In this document: positions 22,661-35,504 of the stretch, piece by piece
Layout: the number at the start of each line of letters is the position of its first letter
How positions within the stretch are numbered: position 1 is the stretch's first letter
Origin: Euborellia annulipes
Taxonomy: Eukaryota; Arthropoda; Insecta; Dermaptera; Anisolabididae
Direction of reading: 5' to 3'
DNA: 64,000 bases
Assembly: GCA_023213315.1 (NCBI GenBank)
Contig: JAKCPI010008049.1
Location: 1 to 64,000, forward strand
Program-made: the position numbers and the translations under genes
Notes under the pieces: model-generated
Seen by the model: only the letters and a program-made list of their open reading frames with translations
Database searches by the model: none
Told to the model about the DNA's origin: nothing

Positions 22661-22840
22661 CAAATTTAATAAATAATACTTGCCAATTACTACAATAAAT
22701 TAATTTCAAAATCTAGTTTTGATTTTATTTCTCAAAATAATTTAAAATTTAAATTCTCAATGACTAGTTTATCAAATTCTAAAGAAACATTTTTAATTCC
22801 GACACGATTTATTCATTCATAATGTTATTTATCAGTAATA

Positions 22841-23086
22841 CAGTGGAACCTCGCTTAACGAGCATAATTCGTTCTAGAATCATACTTATAATGCGAAACA
22901 CTCGTTATGATAAACAATAACATTATCCCCATAGAGCTGTCTCTCCCCGACACAGAAAGATGCAACATAAACACAATCCGGGACTTCTCCTTTTCTCGTC
23001 ACTCGTTATCCGAAACAACGCTCGTAAAGCAAGTCATTATTTTACAATTTGTTTTGCTCTTGTGTTCGCTAAGCGAGGTTCTACTG
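22841..23086. mobile_element. pogo/Tigger-like MITE
   Basis: Ends CAGTGGAACCTCGCTTAACG and, on the right, CGCTAAGCGAGGTTCTACTG. TA flanks at 22839-22840 and 23087-23088. The terminal sequence is of the pogo type. No transposase. Confidence 0.8.
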
Positions 23087-23089
23087 TAT

Positions 23090-24690
23090 ATATTTTAACT
23101 GATCAAACATAATTCGGGGATAATTTGGTAGACTTTTTTTGAAAAAATATTATACTTCTAAAAGAATAGTGAAATGGAGGGTTTGTAATAAACAGAAATC
23201 AGAAAATTCTTTAATTAATTTTTTCTCTAATTTTTAAAGAAATGGAGGGATTTTGTCTTTTCAGAATCAAAACAAATAATTTGATTGAAAAAAAAGAGAA
23301 ACTGGTTGAAAGATATCATTGAGATGAGACAGGACCTTTGGAATTTTAAAATATAAAAAAATTTAAATCCAGTTAAAAATAGAAAAGGTTTTTTTTACTT
23401 TTTTTAAAAAAAAAGCAAATGAATCTGTTTATGGGAAAACATCTCAAATGCGTTTCATCCTTTTTTTTTTTTACTTGAGGATAATAGAGAACGCAATCTC
23501 TCTCACTCTCTCTCTTTAAGTTAGATTTAAGAAATGATTTCCTAGAAAAATTTGATTAAGAGTTTCATTGGACTTGGCCTAGACACGAAAATGAAGAATG
23601 TTTTCTAATTGTAAGAAATATTATCAAGCAACTCATCACCATCATGAATTCTCCCAAGAATTTAAATAAACAACGGAGTGGATGGATGCAAGTTTATTTT
23701 TAAAATTCAATTTTATTCAAATTGTTTTTCATATAAATGATGTGACCTAAATTTTTTAAAGATAATATGTTTTTTTTTAATTTAAACTCTAACCGTAGGC
23801 GGTAACGTTGTCTTAAATGATACACTAGATGATATGTTTCAAGTTTTTATTGGTGAAAAAATATATTTTAAAGGTATGTTCATTTTCAGAAGTTCATTCA
23901 CAATTCCACAACCGCAAATTCTGAATCCAATTCTGAAGATGACATTAATAAAAAGTATATTATTTCACCAAAGGAAACTTGAAACAAAGTGCTTCACCTA
24001 GTGCAGCAAAAAAAGAATTTTTTTTTATTTTAATGCCTTTCTAGGTATATTAGAATGGGATGAAATAAAATTGTAAAATATGTCTTTGTAAAAAATAAAA
24101 TTTGATTGCTATTAATATAAAAATGTTAATAAAAGTTAAGGAGCATTATTCTTCATAAATAAGAGAATTGAGATAATACTTGAAGTTGTTTTTTTTTTTT
24201 TTTTTTTTTTTTTTGTAAAAGAATTTAATAAGCTGAAAGAATTTTAGGAAAAAGCCTAAAATTTAAAAGCACTCAAAAAGTTACTCACGACTATAAAATT
24301 GTATATTCAACTCAAAGAGGTTACCAACATCTGGCCTGACAAGAGTATACAGAATACACTTTCTTTTGAAAGAAGGGAATTTAAATGAATTCGAATAAGA
24401 GAAATAAAATATTTTTAAAATACAGTAGATATTACCCTATTCAATAGTTTAACAAAAACCTAAAGTTGCTCTTTTAACCAAAAATAATAATGTTATATAT
24501 TTTTTGACGACTGGCGGGTCTTGGTTAGGAGTTATATAAATTCAGAGTTCGATCAAGAACGAAAAAGAGCATTAGAAACCGATAAAGATACAAATATTCA
24601 ATGAAACATCAACAACCTAAAAATTTAAAAATCATTTAAGCTTTCACGAATGTTATTATTAGTAATAAAAGACAGTTTTGGTATTAATCA
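23090..24690. other. AT-rich intron sequence
   Basis: Holds the degenerate foldback at 23822-23992 and a poly-T tract at about 24190-24215. Confidence 0.5.
23822..23992. repeat. Degenerate foldback, possibly related to the hammerhead elements
   Basis: Arms CACTAGATGATATGTTTCAAG and its diverged complement end at CACCTAGTG. A CTGAAGATGAC core-like sequence is present near 23932, but no GAAA follows at the expected distance. Confidence 0.3.
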
Positions 24691-24694
24691 TTGA

Positions 24695-24945
24695 TTTTTT
24701 TTAACACTCACACTTTTTTTCATTCACACTCACACAGTCTTTTCGGCAACTCAGGCCATATAAGACTTGTCGATAACCTTTATTTGAATATATATGTATT
24801 TGGGGTCCAGGCATTCTTATTTAAGTCATTTGGAATCCAAATGGCTTAATTAAAATCATCGGACTACCTGGAGTCCGAACCCGCGACTCTTGGTATACAA
24901 TGCAGGCACGTTACAAATTACATCAAGCCCGTGGGCTAATAGTTG
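24695..24945 (-). mobile_element. tRNA-derived SINE
   Basis: Reverse-oriented copy: CACTCACACTTTTTTT tail side at 24700, box B complement GTCCGAACCCGCGAC near 24870. Flanking duplication is unclear. Confidence 0.75.
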
Positions 24946-24949
24946 ATTA

Positions 24950-27060
24950 TTTACTAACTAAATAAACTACGATCAATATAAAAAATGTCTTGGGATTGAG
25001 TATATTTATTTTTTTTAAGGTGCGCGTCTCGGAGTGCTGATTTTGAGTTTCCAGCGGCCACGATTTTGAAGCTAGCGACCTCAATAATTTTTTAATTAAA
25101 ATATCTACAACTTATAGAAGCACTTTTTTTGATTTTCCAAAAAAAAATTTTTTTAGATTAATCGCATTAAATAAAAGATATTTTTAAAAAATCGGTCTAT
25201 ATCTTAAAGATAATTAAATTAGTAATCTTTGTGTTAAAGAATAATTAATTTGTTCCCATTAATTAATTTGCTGGAACCTTTCAAATGAAATGGAATAAAA
25301 CTCTATGGGGAGAGCTAACGCCATCTCTTGTCGCCTAGAGTAAACAGTTTCTAAATCGTCTACTAACGGTTTTTCGAGTCGCGCACCGTAATTAAAATTT
25401 GTCAGATTAAGTTAAAAAGTTTATTTTTGAGAAAAAAAAATATGGATTCTATCTAGGTACAAACTTAATTATTACTTTAAATGAGTTATTTAAATTTTTA
25501 ATTCAATGGAAATATACATATTTTATTAAATGGAATTGTTCTTTCTCACTTTCTGTTGTTGAAATAGAATGTTTAACTAGAGAAATATTTTGATCATAAC
25601 TTCTCATCTTATCGTACTTGATTTATTTATTTATATTTAAGCAAACAAGAAATCTGAACAAATTTATCTTAACAAGTCGGGTCTAAGGCGGTATCACACC
25701 CTTCAAGAGATCAATTAATTAAGACTATCAGTTATAAAATCAAATCTGGTGGTACTAAAAGAGTATAACACAATTTAAAAATTAATAATAAAATATAATG
25801 TACTGAACGTCCAATAAGAAATGTAGTCTTTAAGCCAGATCGATGTGGGGTGGAGAAGAGGGGTGAAGAGATTTGTATCATATTTTTAGCCTACTATTAT
25901 TTAAAAAATTTTCCCATGACTTTTTTAAGACAAAATATTTTACTTATAATGGGTTATTGGCAAACAAAGCGAGAATTAATGAACTACGACATTCTTCATT
26001 GATAATGACATAAAGTGTTAGATAAGGCATATAATAGCGAGATGCGTGATTATTGATCTCTCCATTTTGGTATGTCAACTAAAGCAAATGTTTCATTAAT
26101 CAAAACGTATCATATAATACATAAATAAAACCCAATCGATTAAACATGCAAACATAAAAACAAACAATATCTAAACAAAATGTATGTTTGATGAATGGAA
26201 AATAAAAAAAAAAAAAAAATTGGGCATGGAATTTATGATGTGTATGGTGTTGAATTTTTTTTTTTTTTTTAAATAAAAGAGTAGGTGTATTTTTTTATTT
26301 TAAAAGAAATTGAATTATTATTATTTTTTTTTTTATTAAACAATTTTACCATTAGTAAATTAAATACTTGATAATAAGAATTTAATTTAGTATTTTTTTT
26401 TTTTATTCAAAAATAAAATTTTTCAGAAACAATTGAGTTAAATAATTTTTATAATTAGATTTTTTTGTCTGCGTTTAAAGAAATAATTTATAAAAATCGT
26501 GGTGTAAGAAAGCATTCGATAACAGGGATGGTTATTCAATGCCTAAATTGATGGATTGGATTCATAATAAATAAATAAATTGATGACAAAATGGTTCATT
26601 TATCAAGTTTAAGCTCTAATTTGCGAAAGCCTAAATTTTCGAAAAAAAAAAAAAATAACGTGATTATAATGTTAAGCAGAAAAAAAAATTTTATACGGCT
26701 TCACAAAAGCTTTCAAAGAAAAAGGGACATTTTAAGGGGGATTGGGGAAGGGAAGTTTTATGACTATGAAGTCGATGGCAAACAAGCATGTTCACTCTCC
26801 ATAACTGTACTTGTCCCACCCACCCCCACTGAGAAAGCGGGAAAAGTAGAAAGGACAAAAAAATATTGCGGTGTTTTTTATTATTTTTATTTTTTTTTTT
26901 CTAATCCCGAAGAAGATGAATAAAATAAAGAAATCAAAAATATAAAAAGTTGGAAAAAAATTATAAAATACCACTAACAAGTAAGTGGAAAAATTAAACT
27001 AGTCTACTAATCTATTTTTTGAAGATAAGTTTTAAATACCTACTTTAAACCAAGAGGCGA
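24950..27060. other. AT-rich intron sequence
   Basis: Apart from the repeat at 25258-25345 nothing is recognised. The 110-codon plus frame at 26591-26923 is lysine/phenylalanine-rich by composition and looks fortuitous. Confidence 0.5.
25258..25345 (-). repeat. Third copy of the CGCAAGAGATGGCG repeat
   Basis: Reverse-oriented match to 255-345 and 1640-1730, with AACCTTTCAAATGAAATGG shared. The family is interspersed, not only part of the local duplication. Confidence 0.6.
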
Positions 27061-27062
27061 TA

Positions 27063-27298
27063 CAGGGGGGGGGGGGTAAACCCACGAGATTTGAGAAAAA
27101 AATTTTTTGATAAAAAAATTTTATTTTGAATATAAAATTTTACAAATTATTACTTAAAAATTTGATTTGTTATATATATTCTGGTAAACAAGTATAGAAT
27201 GCATCTTTAAATTACCGAAAATAAGAAAAAAATTGGGTGTTCTGTGCGACCAGTCACACTAGATTACCCCCCCCCCCCTCCCGAGAAACTCCTCTGGA
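27063..27298 (-). repeat. Family G repeat, copy 2
   Basis: Same layout; ends CCTCTGGATCCGCCACTG, the inverted terminal sequence CAGTGGCGGATCCAG that suggests a hAT-like MITE containing family A-like sequence. Confidence 0.6.
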
Positions 27299-27539
27299 TC
27301 CGCCACTGCTTTAAAAATTTGAAATATAAAAAAAAAATCATTCATGGTCCATCCATTAAATTAAAAATAAATTTGTTCAATAGAAAAAAAAATTTTAATA
27401 AAATAATTTTAAGGTCTTTTTGGGCAAGTGAGGCCTTTTAGACTCCATTCCTATTTATTTCCAAAGAATGGTAAGCCATTCAATTGAAATAAATTGTTCT
27501 CGCTTGAGACGGGAATGGAAAATACTAGTTATTTGGTGA

Positions 27540-27870
27540 CTTTCTAAAAAAAATTTTGAGAAAATCGAAAAAAACTGAAAAAGTACATCAGTAAAGTATT
27601 AGTACTCTTTAACCAATTTTGATTAAAAGCTTATTTTCACGCTCCAGGAGTATGCTTAACTTAAATATAAAATTTCAATTTCCTAGCTCAATTCCTTCAT
27701 GCTTAAAATTGAACACACACAGATAGACAGAACATGTTGCGAAAACCACTTTTTTTGAGGCCTCAAAACTTGTATATCCATCAAAATCTCGATATCGAAT
27801 TTTTGACATGAATCCAATAATTTCTCTCCCTATATAATAACATATATAGAGGTAAGAGAAAGTAAAAAAA
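27540..27870 (+). repeat. Family A repeat, tail half
   Basis: From GAGAAAATCGAAAAAAACTG to the terminal hairpin and A-run. Confidence 0.65.
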
Positions 27871-27874
27871 TTTG

Positions 27875-29330
27875 TGGTTTTTAAATAATGCTCTTTAGCC
27901 TCTATGCTGTTCTCATAATCTCAATCATCATAGCTTTATTTTCTTGCAGCCTGAAATAATACTTATATCAATAAATTTGAATAATTCAACACATTTGAAT
28001 AATGAGATTGGATAATAGATATAGTATAAATACTTCAGAAAATAAAGAGAGAAAGTAAAAAAAAAATTTAATTAACCCAAATTACCATAATTACTTGAAA
28101 TTGTACTAAGTTGAGTATTAGTAGTGAGTTTGCGTTCAAATACTTTTGGGAGAAGAAGAAAACTTGAAAAGATCTGAAGACAACCAGGAGGTAATTAGAA
28201 ACGAATTTTTTAAGCTTCCTATAGGCATCAGAATAAAAAAAGAAGAAAGAAACCATCACCTATATTCAGGATAACTGTTCTTTCCTTCTGGAAGCAAAGG
28301 CCCCGGAAAAGCATTTGGACCTGAAGTCCAACTCCAAAGGAATGGTTTATGATGCGGCACCAAAATCCAAAACGGACCCATTTTATAATTATATTGCTTT
28401 ATTGTAAAAATGGGAAAAGATTTTTGTCATAATTAGGGAGGTAGAAAAAAAAAAAAAGGTGACCCTACTTTCTTTGAAAAACGTGCTATATTCGTCCCAG
28501 TTTTTATACCATATGTATCATATTTTAAAATTATAATTTATAATAGGGCAGAAACCAGAATTATTCAAACATAACAGGAAATGGAATTGTGAGTATAGCA
28601 AAGGTATTTTTTGTATTTATTATTTGTTTATCAAAAATTTTAAAATGGGGGCCTGTATAGAGAGAGCTGTTTTTAACATTTTATATCTTACAACATTTAA
28701 TTATACAAATTGCTTTTAAGATATTTTTTATCGGACGAGTTAAGGATTCGGACTCATCCCTTCCCCTCTACATCTCTTTTTTCCTTATTTATTAATTAAT
28801 ATTAATTGCCTTGGCAGAGAAATATCAAACATTTTGTTTTGTTTGTCTCAGACTACTCAACATGTTTGTTTCGCTTGACAATTGCTTTTTACACCCCCTT
28901 TAGAGACTAGATCTTTAATTTATTATAACTTTTTGTTAGAAGCTATGATTTATTCCATGTTTTAATCATTAGTATATCCATAATTTTTTCTATGAAAAAG
29001 GGAAGAGGATTTCTCCCTAATATTGATAAAAATAAAAAAAATCATATTTTTCAGTTCTCTTAGAATTGAGCCAGGTGAAATGCGTTCTTGGCAATTAATC
29101 AGACCAATAAGAGCTCCCTTTAGAGCAATTCATAGTTCAACAACCCCCAAACATTATTCAAAATATTATCAACATCGAAATCCAAAGACTCGGTAATATA
29201 ATGAACTAAAATAATAAATTAATAACTAAGAAATTATATATAATATTTAAGATATTATATATCGCGTGTGAGCCGCAAAACGGAAATTTATATAATTAAA
29301 TATTTATTAATTCATATAGCTGAAAAAATA
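27875..29330. other. AT-rich intron sequence, nothing recognised
   Basis: 28260-28400 is slightly more balanced (GGCCCCGGAAAAGC) but holds no identifiable feature. Confidence 0.45.
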
Positions 29331-29334
29331 GGGG

Positions 29335-29410
29335 TGTGCCGCCGGGAGTTGAACCACGGATCCTCCAATTTGTACTAGGAGTGCCCTTACCACTAGACCA
29401 CAGCATGACA
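29335..29410 (-). pseudogene. tRNA-like sequence (pseudogene or SINE head)
   Basis: Minus strand holds box A-like TGGTCTAGTGG and box B-like GGTTCAACTCC at tRNA spacing. The T stem is mostly intact, but the acceptor stem and an overlong anticodon loop are not those of a functional tRNA. Confidence 0.5.
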
Positions 29411-29449
29411 TTGGGCACGACCATGAGGCAATACAATATAATCAAATGA

Positions 29450-30749
29450 ATTTGTGAAACAAATGAATTTGTTTATATTTACCCTTTTTTTAATGACACC
29501 TGTATGATTTTGTTTTGATTTTTTTATCAAAATTAACGAAAATTTTCTTTTCTTGTTTGATTATTTCAAAAACTATTCAGTTTTCGAAAAATGCTCAAAG
29601 AATTAAAACTTTTTAAAATAGAGTATTTTATCATATCAAAAAAGTTGTAAATTTCAAAATTTTTGAAAATACTTTTTAAGTAAAGTCTACTTCCAAGTGA
29701 CGTATTTGCTCCAAAAGTTGATAGAATTCTACAATTTTAGTGCAAAGAGCATATACCAAATTTCATCGATCTAGCTGATTTGGTTTTTAAGCAATCGTGT
29801 TTCACACACACACAGACATAATAAAAATGGTTTTTTGGACTCAGGGAGGTCAAAACGTGGAGAAACATCAAAATCTCGAAGTCGAATTTTTTTACGATTA
29901 CATAACTTTCTCTATACGAGAAATTAAAAATGAATACGGTAAAAAGAACCTTAAATTAAAAAAGAATTTGATTATGTAAGTAAATATGGGGATTGACTTC
30001 CCCGAGACTTTCTCGTATATTCTTTTGGAATTACGTCTTGATGTGTGTGTGAACACAATTGCTTAAAAACCAAAGCAGTTAGATCAATGAAATTTGGTAT
30101 ATGCTCCTTACACTAAAATTGTAGATTTCTATCAACTTTTGGAGTAAATACGTCACTTGGAAGTAGTACTTTACTTAAAAGTTTTTTCAAAATTTGGAAA
30201 TTTTTAATTTTTTGTTATATTATGATAAAATACTCTATTTTAAAAAGTTTTTATTCTTTGACATTTTTTCGAAAACTGAATAGTTTTTGAAATAATCACA
30301 GAAGAAATAGAAAATATTCGTTAATTTTGATAAAAAATCAAAACAAAAGCATACAGGTGTCATAAAAAAAGGGTAAATATAAACAAATGAATTTGTGAAA
30401 CAAATGAATTTGTTTATATTTACCCTTTTTTAATGACACCTGTATGATTTTGTTTTGATTTTTTTATCAAAATTAACGAATATTTTCTATTTCTTCTGTG
30501 ATTATTTCAAAAACTATTCAGTTTTCGAAAAAATGTCAAAGAATAAAAACTTTTTAAAATAGAGTATTTTATCATAATATAACAAAAAAATTAAAAATTT
30601 CCAAATTTTTGAAAAAACTTTTTAAGTAAAGTACTACTTCCAAGTGACGTATTTACTCCAAAAGTTGATAGAAATCTACAATTTTAGTGTAAGGAGCATA
30701 TACCAAATTTCATCGATCTAACTGCTTTGGTTTTTAAGCAATCGTGTTT

Positions 30750-30780
<31 letters not shown>

Positions 30781-30898
30781 TAATGCCAAAAATGGTTTTT
30801 TTGGACTCAGGGAGGTCTAAAACGTGGAGAAACATCAAAATCTCGAAGTCGAATTTTTTACGATTACATAACTTTCTCTATACGAGAAAGTAAAAATA
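29450..30898. repeat. Three copies of family F (+, -, +), a relative of family A
   Basis: Copies at about 29450-29930, 29995-30390 (inverted) and 30390-30898. Each ends ACTTTCTCTATACGAGAAAGT, the same terminal-hairpin design as family A, and shares the AAACATCAAAATCTCGAAGTCG block. The last two copies form a long inverted repeat. A (CA)n tract lies near 30750. Confidence 0.65.
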
Positions 30899-31095
30899 CT
30901 ATTCTTGTTTATTAAATAAATTTGATCACACAAAGCGGGGAGTGAACTACTGATCTTTGAATCATGAAGAAATAGAATCCATAAAAAAAAAAAAATTAAA
31001 AAAAAAATGGCATAATATGAATGTATATAAATATTTTATTAGTCTCTATTTGAGTTGCAAGTAATTGTTTTCTTTTTTGAATATGGACTATATTT

Positions 31096-31742
31096 TTTTT
31101 TCTTCCTCTATATATGTAAATATATAGAGAGAGAAAGTATTGGATTATGTAAAAATTCGATGTCGAGATTTTGATGGATCTTCACGTTTTGAGGTCCCCT
31201 GAATCCAAAAAGTGGTTTCGCGACATGGTCTGTCGTGTGTCTGTGTGTCTGTGTGTCTGTCTGTGTGTCTGTGAACAAAATATCTCAAGAACGAAAAGAG
31301 CTAGGAGGTTGAAATTTTATATTTAAGTTAGGTACCCCCATGGGACGTGACACGAAGCTTTTGAACAAAATCGACCAAAGAGTACTGGTACTTTACTGAT
31401 GCACTTTTTTAGTTTTTTTCGATTTTCTCAAAATTTGCTCCAACGATTTTTTTAAATTCAAAAATCAATTATTTTTTAGATTCTCTATAAAATGTATATT
31501 CTCATTTTGTGATTGAAATCTTCTGAAGACCACTTTACTCTTGTACTCCATAGAAAAGATAGGAGAAATGGTTGCCATGGTATCAAAATATAAATATTTT
31601 CCCATACTTATAAATTTTACATCTTGAATTCAATTGTACCCTACTGTCGGAAACTAAACACATGTAAAAAAATCTGGGACACACATACACAACTTTCGAT
31701 TACCGAAGGTAAGAGAAAGTGTGTTCATACAGATTTTTTTTT
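31096..31742 (-). repeat. Family A repeat, long subtype
   Basis: Reverse, complete, with an inserted block carrying a decayed X-box GTTGCCATGGTATC (31571-31584) and CCCATACTTATAAATTTTAC. An expanded GTCTGTGTGTCT tract lies near 31225-31270. Confidence 0.7.
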
Positions 31743-31744
31743 TT

Positions 31745-33130
31745 TAGGATATACAAGTGGAGAATAATAATTTTTTTGAATCGATTTTTAATAACTCTCT
31801 ATAACACAAAGTAATTTTTTATTATCATAATTAGATTTATGCAGATTTCAATAAAAAATTTTATTAGTAAAAATTTTTTAATTCGTTTCTAGACAACATC
31901 GTCTCCCATTAAAATACTGAGGTTTAATTCTCTCTAAAATTTTATAGGGACATAATTACAAAAACCCAGTATGTTAAATTTTATGTCGTCAAAATTTATT
32001 GCTAAATCAATTGATACGTATGTATTTTATGGATGAAATAACGACTTATGCGACAACTGAAAGCAAAGCTTCAGAGAGCTCTGGAATCCTATGTCCAATT
32101 CTCATATAATTTAGATTGGTAATAACCTGAAGCAGAGATTTGTTTTACAGTAAAACTATTTTACTAGCGAGCTAAATGGTCTGTATTAAAGAGGTTTAAT
32201 TCAAATCTTAGCTGCAAACATAGTAAATTCCAACTGTTAATTCAAAAAAAAAGTACAAATTAGATTGGTTCAGAGAAAAATACTTTCATTAAAGATAAGA
32301 AGTAAGATGAAACCCGCTTTGCCTAATTTGAACTGTATAAAAGAGGTGGTTAATAGCTCGACTCGTGAGAAAACCAACATGGCTTGTTCAACTTATAAAA
32401 CAGCGATTAAAATCGAAATAAATTATTAACCATCAATAAAAAAACACCTAGGCTATATATAAAATAACAAAAAATACTTTGTTAATAATAAAAGGTATAT
32501 ATCAAAAGCGAATATAACAAACGTATTCTTTAAATTTCTGAATGGCTTTAAAGGCATAATAAGTGAAATTTAGAACAAAGGATTAGTTAAAATTTCGGAA
32601 TTTTAAGTTACTTTTACTTTTGATTTGATCCTCACGATGTTAACCCTATAATGCAAAGTTTTATTTAATTAATTATTTAAAATGTCTTCAAATGGTCGAA
32701 AAAATATAGAAAAAGGATCCGAAAATATTTTCAAAAAGATAAAAGTGGCTCATTTTCTTTTTAATTAAAGTATAGCAGGCAACGAATTAGGTAAATTCCA
32801 AAGTTTGAAAATTTACTTAGCTATATATTCACCTGGGAAATTTATTTAAATATCATATACGAATGAATAAAAGTAAAATTGTTTGGTTATCAAGAGTTTT
32901 TGATTTTATATACACGTGTAAATTCCCAATGGATAGGAAAACTAACAAAGTCTCATATAGGGAGAAATATTTTTTTTTTTTTTTTATAAAAAAAATTCCA
33001 TTAATAAAAAAAAAGTAAAAAGAGACTTGGAAAGGTCTATAAACTGACAATTAATTAAAAGGAACGAAAAATTGCTTCAAGATAGGAGTATGTTGGAAAC
33101 CTGTGGTTTAAAAAAAATTCAGAAAAAAAA
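31745..33130. other. AT-rich intron sequence, nothing recognised
   Basis: No long frames and no repeat ends found on either strand. Confidence 0.45.
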
Positions 33131-33144
33131 GTTCTATATTCAAA

Positions 33145-33416
33145 ATTTTTTTTTTTTTTAACATTAACACTTTTTTCTCATTTACACTCACACTCACACA
33201 CACATACACATACACACAGTCTTTTCTGCAACTTAGGCCATATAAGACTTTACGATAACCGTTATATATGATAATATCTATTGGGGGTCCAGGCATTTCT
33301 ATTAAAGGCATTTGGTATCCAAATGGCTTAAATAAAATCACCGGACTGCCTGGGGTCCGAACCCGCGACGTTCGGTATAGAAGGTAGGCACGCTATTACT
33401 CTAGGGGCCCGGGGGC
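33145..33416 (-). mobile_element. tRNA-derived SINE with ATATTCAAA duplication
   Basis: Full reverse-oriented copy. Target duplications ATATTCAAA at 33136-33144 and 33417-33425 are exact. Confidence 0.85.
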
Positions 33417-33429
33417 ATATTCAAATTTA

Positions 33430-34125
33430 TTATTAATGATTCTCAGCAGGCGATATATTTCGAATTCTATTTTGTAAGAATTTGAGTGAGGTATGACGAA
33501 ATCAAGTACTGTTTACACCAAATTATATTAGCTCCATTTAGGTAATTCTCTAGAGCAATCAACCTTTTTTCTCTAAAAAAAAGTCAATCAAAACTAGATT
33601 AAATCAGGAGTAAACTGATGAATATATAAATTCAATCAAAAAGCTTTTGTTTTGTTTTGATGATCATGACTCATCCTCTCTTCTAATTAAATCTGAATAC
33701 TGAATTTATTAGACTCATCGATCGAGATTTCCTTTTTGATAATTATTCCCCAATCAGGATTTAATTTACCATTGAGAAGACTGAATAGAAGATAGATAAC
33801 CCCTGTCTTATATAAGTCCTAAAGCCATTTATACTTTCTTCATGTAGTATAGAAGTCACGAGTGAGAAGTTACATAGAAAAATATCAAAGCTTCGTAGGT
33901 ACTAATTGTCTGTTAACCTAGAATCCTGAAGGATCCTAATGATTAGAGTACATACAAAACAGAGCCGCCCTCGGGTGAAAGCCTTGGTCAAACACGATTA
34001 CAAAAAAAAAAATAAATAAATAAACAACACAGAACAATCGATGGGTCCAGATGCGGCAAAGCTTTGGTCTCGTGCCATCAGAACATTTGGTTAGTTTTTT
34101 TTTAATTACCACGCAGGGTTGATAA
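33430..34125. other. AT-rich intron sequence, nothing recognised
   Basis: Only short fortuitous frames. Confidence 0.45.
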
Positions 34126-34128
34126 AAA

Positions 34129-34655
34129 ATCTGGTGTGACTGGTCGCAGAGCATAGAACTTTCTCTTACCTTAGGTAATTGAAAGTTATGTTCTGTGCTT
34201 GTCAGCAGATTTTTTGTGTTGACAGTTTCCGACAGTACGGTACATTAGAATTAAAGATGTAAAATTTATAATCATGGGAAAATATTTATATTTTGTTACC
34301 ATGACAACCATTTCTCCTATCTTCCCTATGAAATACAAGAGTAAAGTGTGCTTCAAAAAATCAAAAAATTTTAAAAATTAATTTAGATTTGTATTTAGAT
34401 TCTGGCAAACAAGTAGGCTACAGAATGCGCCTTTAAATTACCGAAATTAAGAAAAAAATAGTGTGCTGTGCGACGAATCATACCAGATTACCCCCCCCCC
34501 CCCCCCGAGAAACACCTCTGGATCCGCCCTTGATTCAGGGTAGCTCAAAACGTGTATATCCATCAAAATCTTTTGACAGAATCCAATACTTTTTTTATAC
34601 CGATATATACAAGTTATATATATATCATATATACATAGGTAAGAGAAGGTAAAAA
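34129..34655 (+). repeat. Family A repeat, long subtype, interrupted
   Basis: Head and X-box block to about 34345, then family G, then a tail from 34545 to the terminal hairpin. X-box GTTACCATGACAAC at 34295-34308. Confidence 0.6.
34385..34540 (-). repeat. Family G repeat, copy 3, nested in a family A copy
   Basis: CCTCTGGATCCGCCCTTG end preceded by a C-run and a reverse family A head. It separates the head and tail of the surrounding family A copy. Confidence 0.55.
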
Positions 34656-35059
34656 ATGAATTTAAATAAAATTGAAAATAATAAAGGTCTTTTGCAATAA
34701 ACAAGAAAAAAAAAAAAACTAGAAATGGAATTTTAAATGAGAAAAACTTCCAAAAAAAAAAAATACTTTTCTATTTTATTGTATTTGCATTTCTACCTCC
34801 CCGAAAAAAAAGTTTAGAGAATTTTTACAAGCAAAAAATCTAATGAGAGAAGAGAGTCTTTTCATTTAAAAGAGAATAGAAACAATTTTAATTATTCACC
34901 ATCAACGAAAGGGAAAAGATCATATATTAAAAATGTTTTTCAAATAAAAAAAAAAATCCTCTTTGAATTTGAATATGTCGATAAAAAGAAGAAAAAAAAA
35001 AACAATTCAGAAAAATAAAATATTGCAAAGGGTGGCGTTAACCTGAATTCAACTTAAAC

Positions 35060-35400
35060 CCGTATGTTGATTAAACCTGAGTCTTAGCTAGAAGTGACCG
35101 GCGGAAAGCGAAACTCTGATGTAATATGAATGGGGGCCCGTGCTAAAATTGAGGCCACCTGAGTGTGTTTAGTATGTCACGGTTCGCAAATGGAGATCAC
35201 TCTCGCTCTCGTTTGTACGAGGAAAGTGCAAATTCACTCTCATCACCATCAACGAAAGGGAAAAGATGCTCCGTATTTGCAAAATACCTGGCCTGGAGAA
35301 AGTGACATCCATGATGTCAGAGTTGGTTTCGCTTTTGTTTGTGACGCCATGATTCGCGGATTGCATAGCTTTCAAGGGGAAACGGAATAAAGGAAAACTC
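35060..35400. promoter_or_regulatory. Island of balanced composition around the 35.3-kb ORF
   Basis: About 340 bp stands out from AT-rich surroundings and carries long overlapping open frames on both strands. It contains an exact 24-bp copy (35244-35267) of a sequence also found at 34897-34920. Confidence 0.4.
35288..35366 (-). CDS. Candidate alternative first coding exon (26 codons, phase 1)
   Basis: A minus-strand ORF opens with MQSANHGVTN and ends CCA G followed by GTATTT (35282-35287), a plausible though weaker donor. The phase is 1, the same as the 53.4-kb exon, so it could also splice to the FTZ-F1 frame at E4. The upstream frame is closed by TAA about 60 bases before the ATG. The surrounding 35060-35400 has balanced composition, unlike the AT-rich flanks. 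The peptide is not recognised. It may equally be a conserved non-coding element with a chance ORF. Confidence 0.3.
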
Positions 35401-35504
35401 ACAAGTTTAATCAATAATATAAACAATTAATTATATTAAGCTAATGAAAAAATATTCTAATTAAAAGTGATATTGGAGTTATATTAGCCTTTAATTATAA
35501 TAAA

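Noticed and set aside
26591..26923. 110-codon plus frame
   Set aside because: Lys/Phe-rich runs come from homopolymers; no protein-like pattern.
29335..29410. Functional tRNA gene
   Set aside because: Boxes A and B are present, but acceptor pairing is poor and the anticodon loop is too long.
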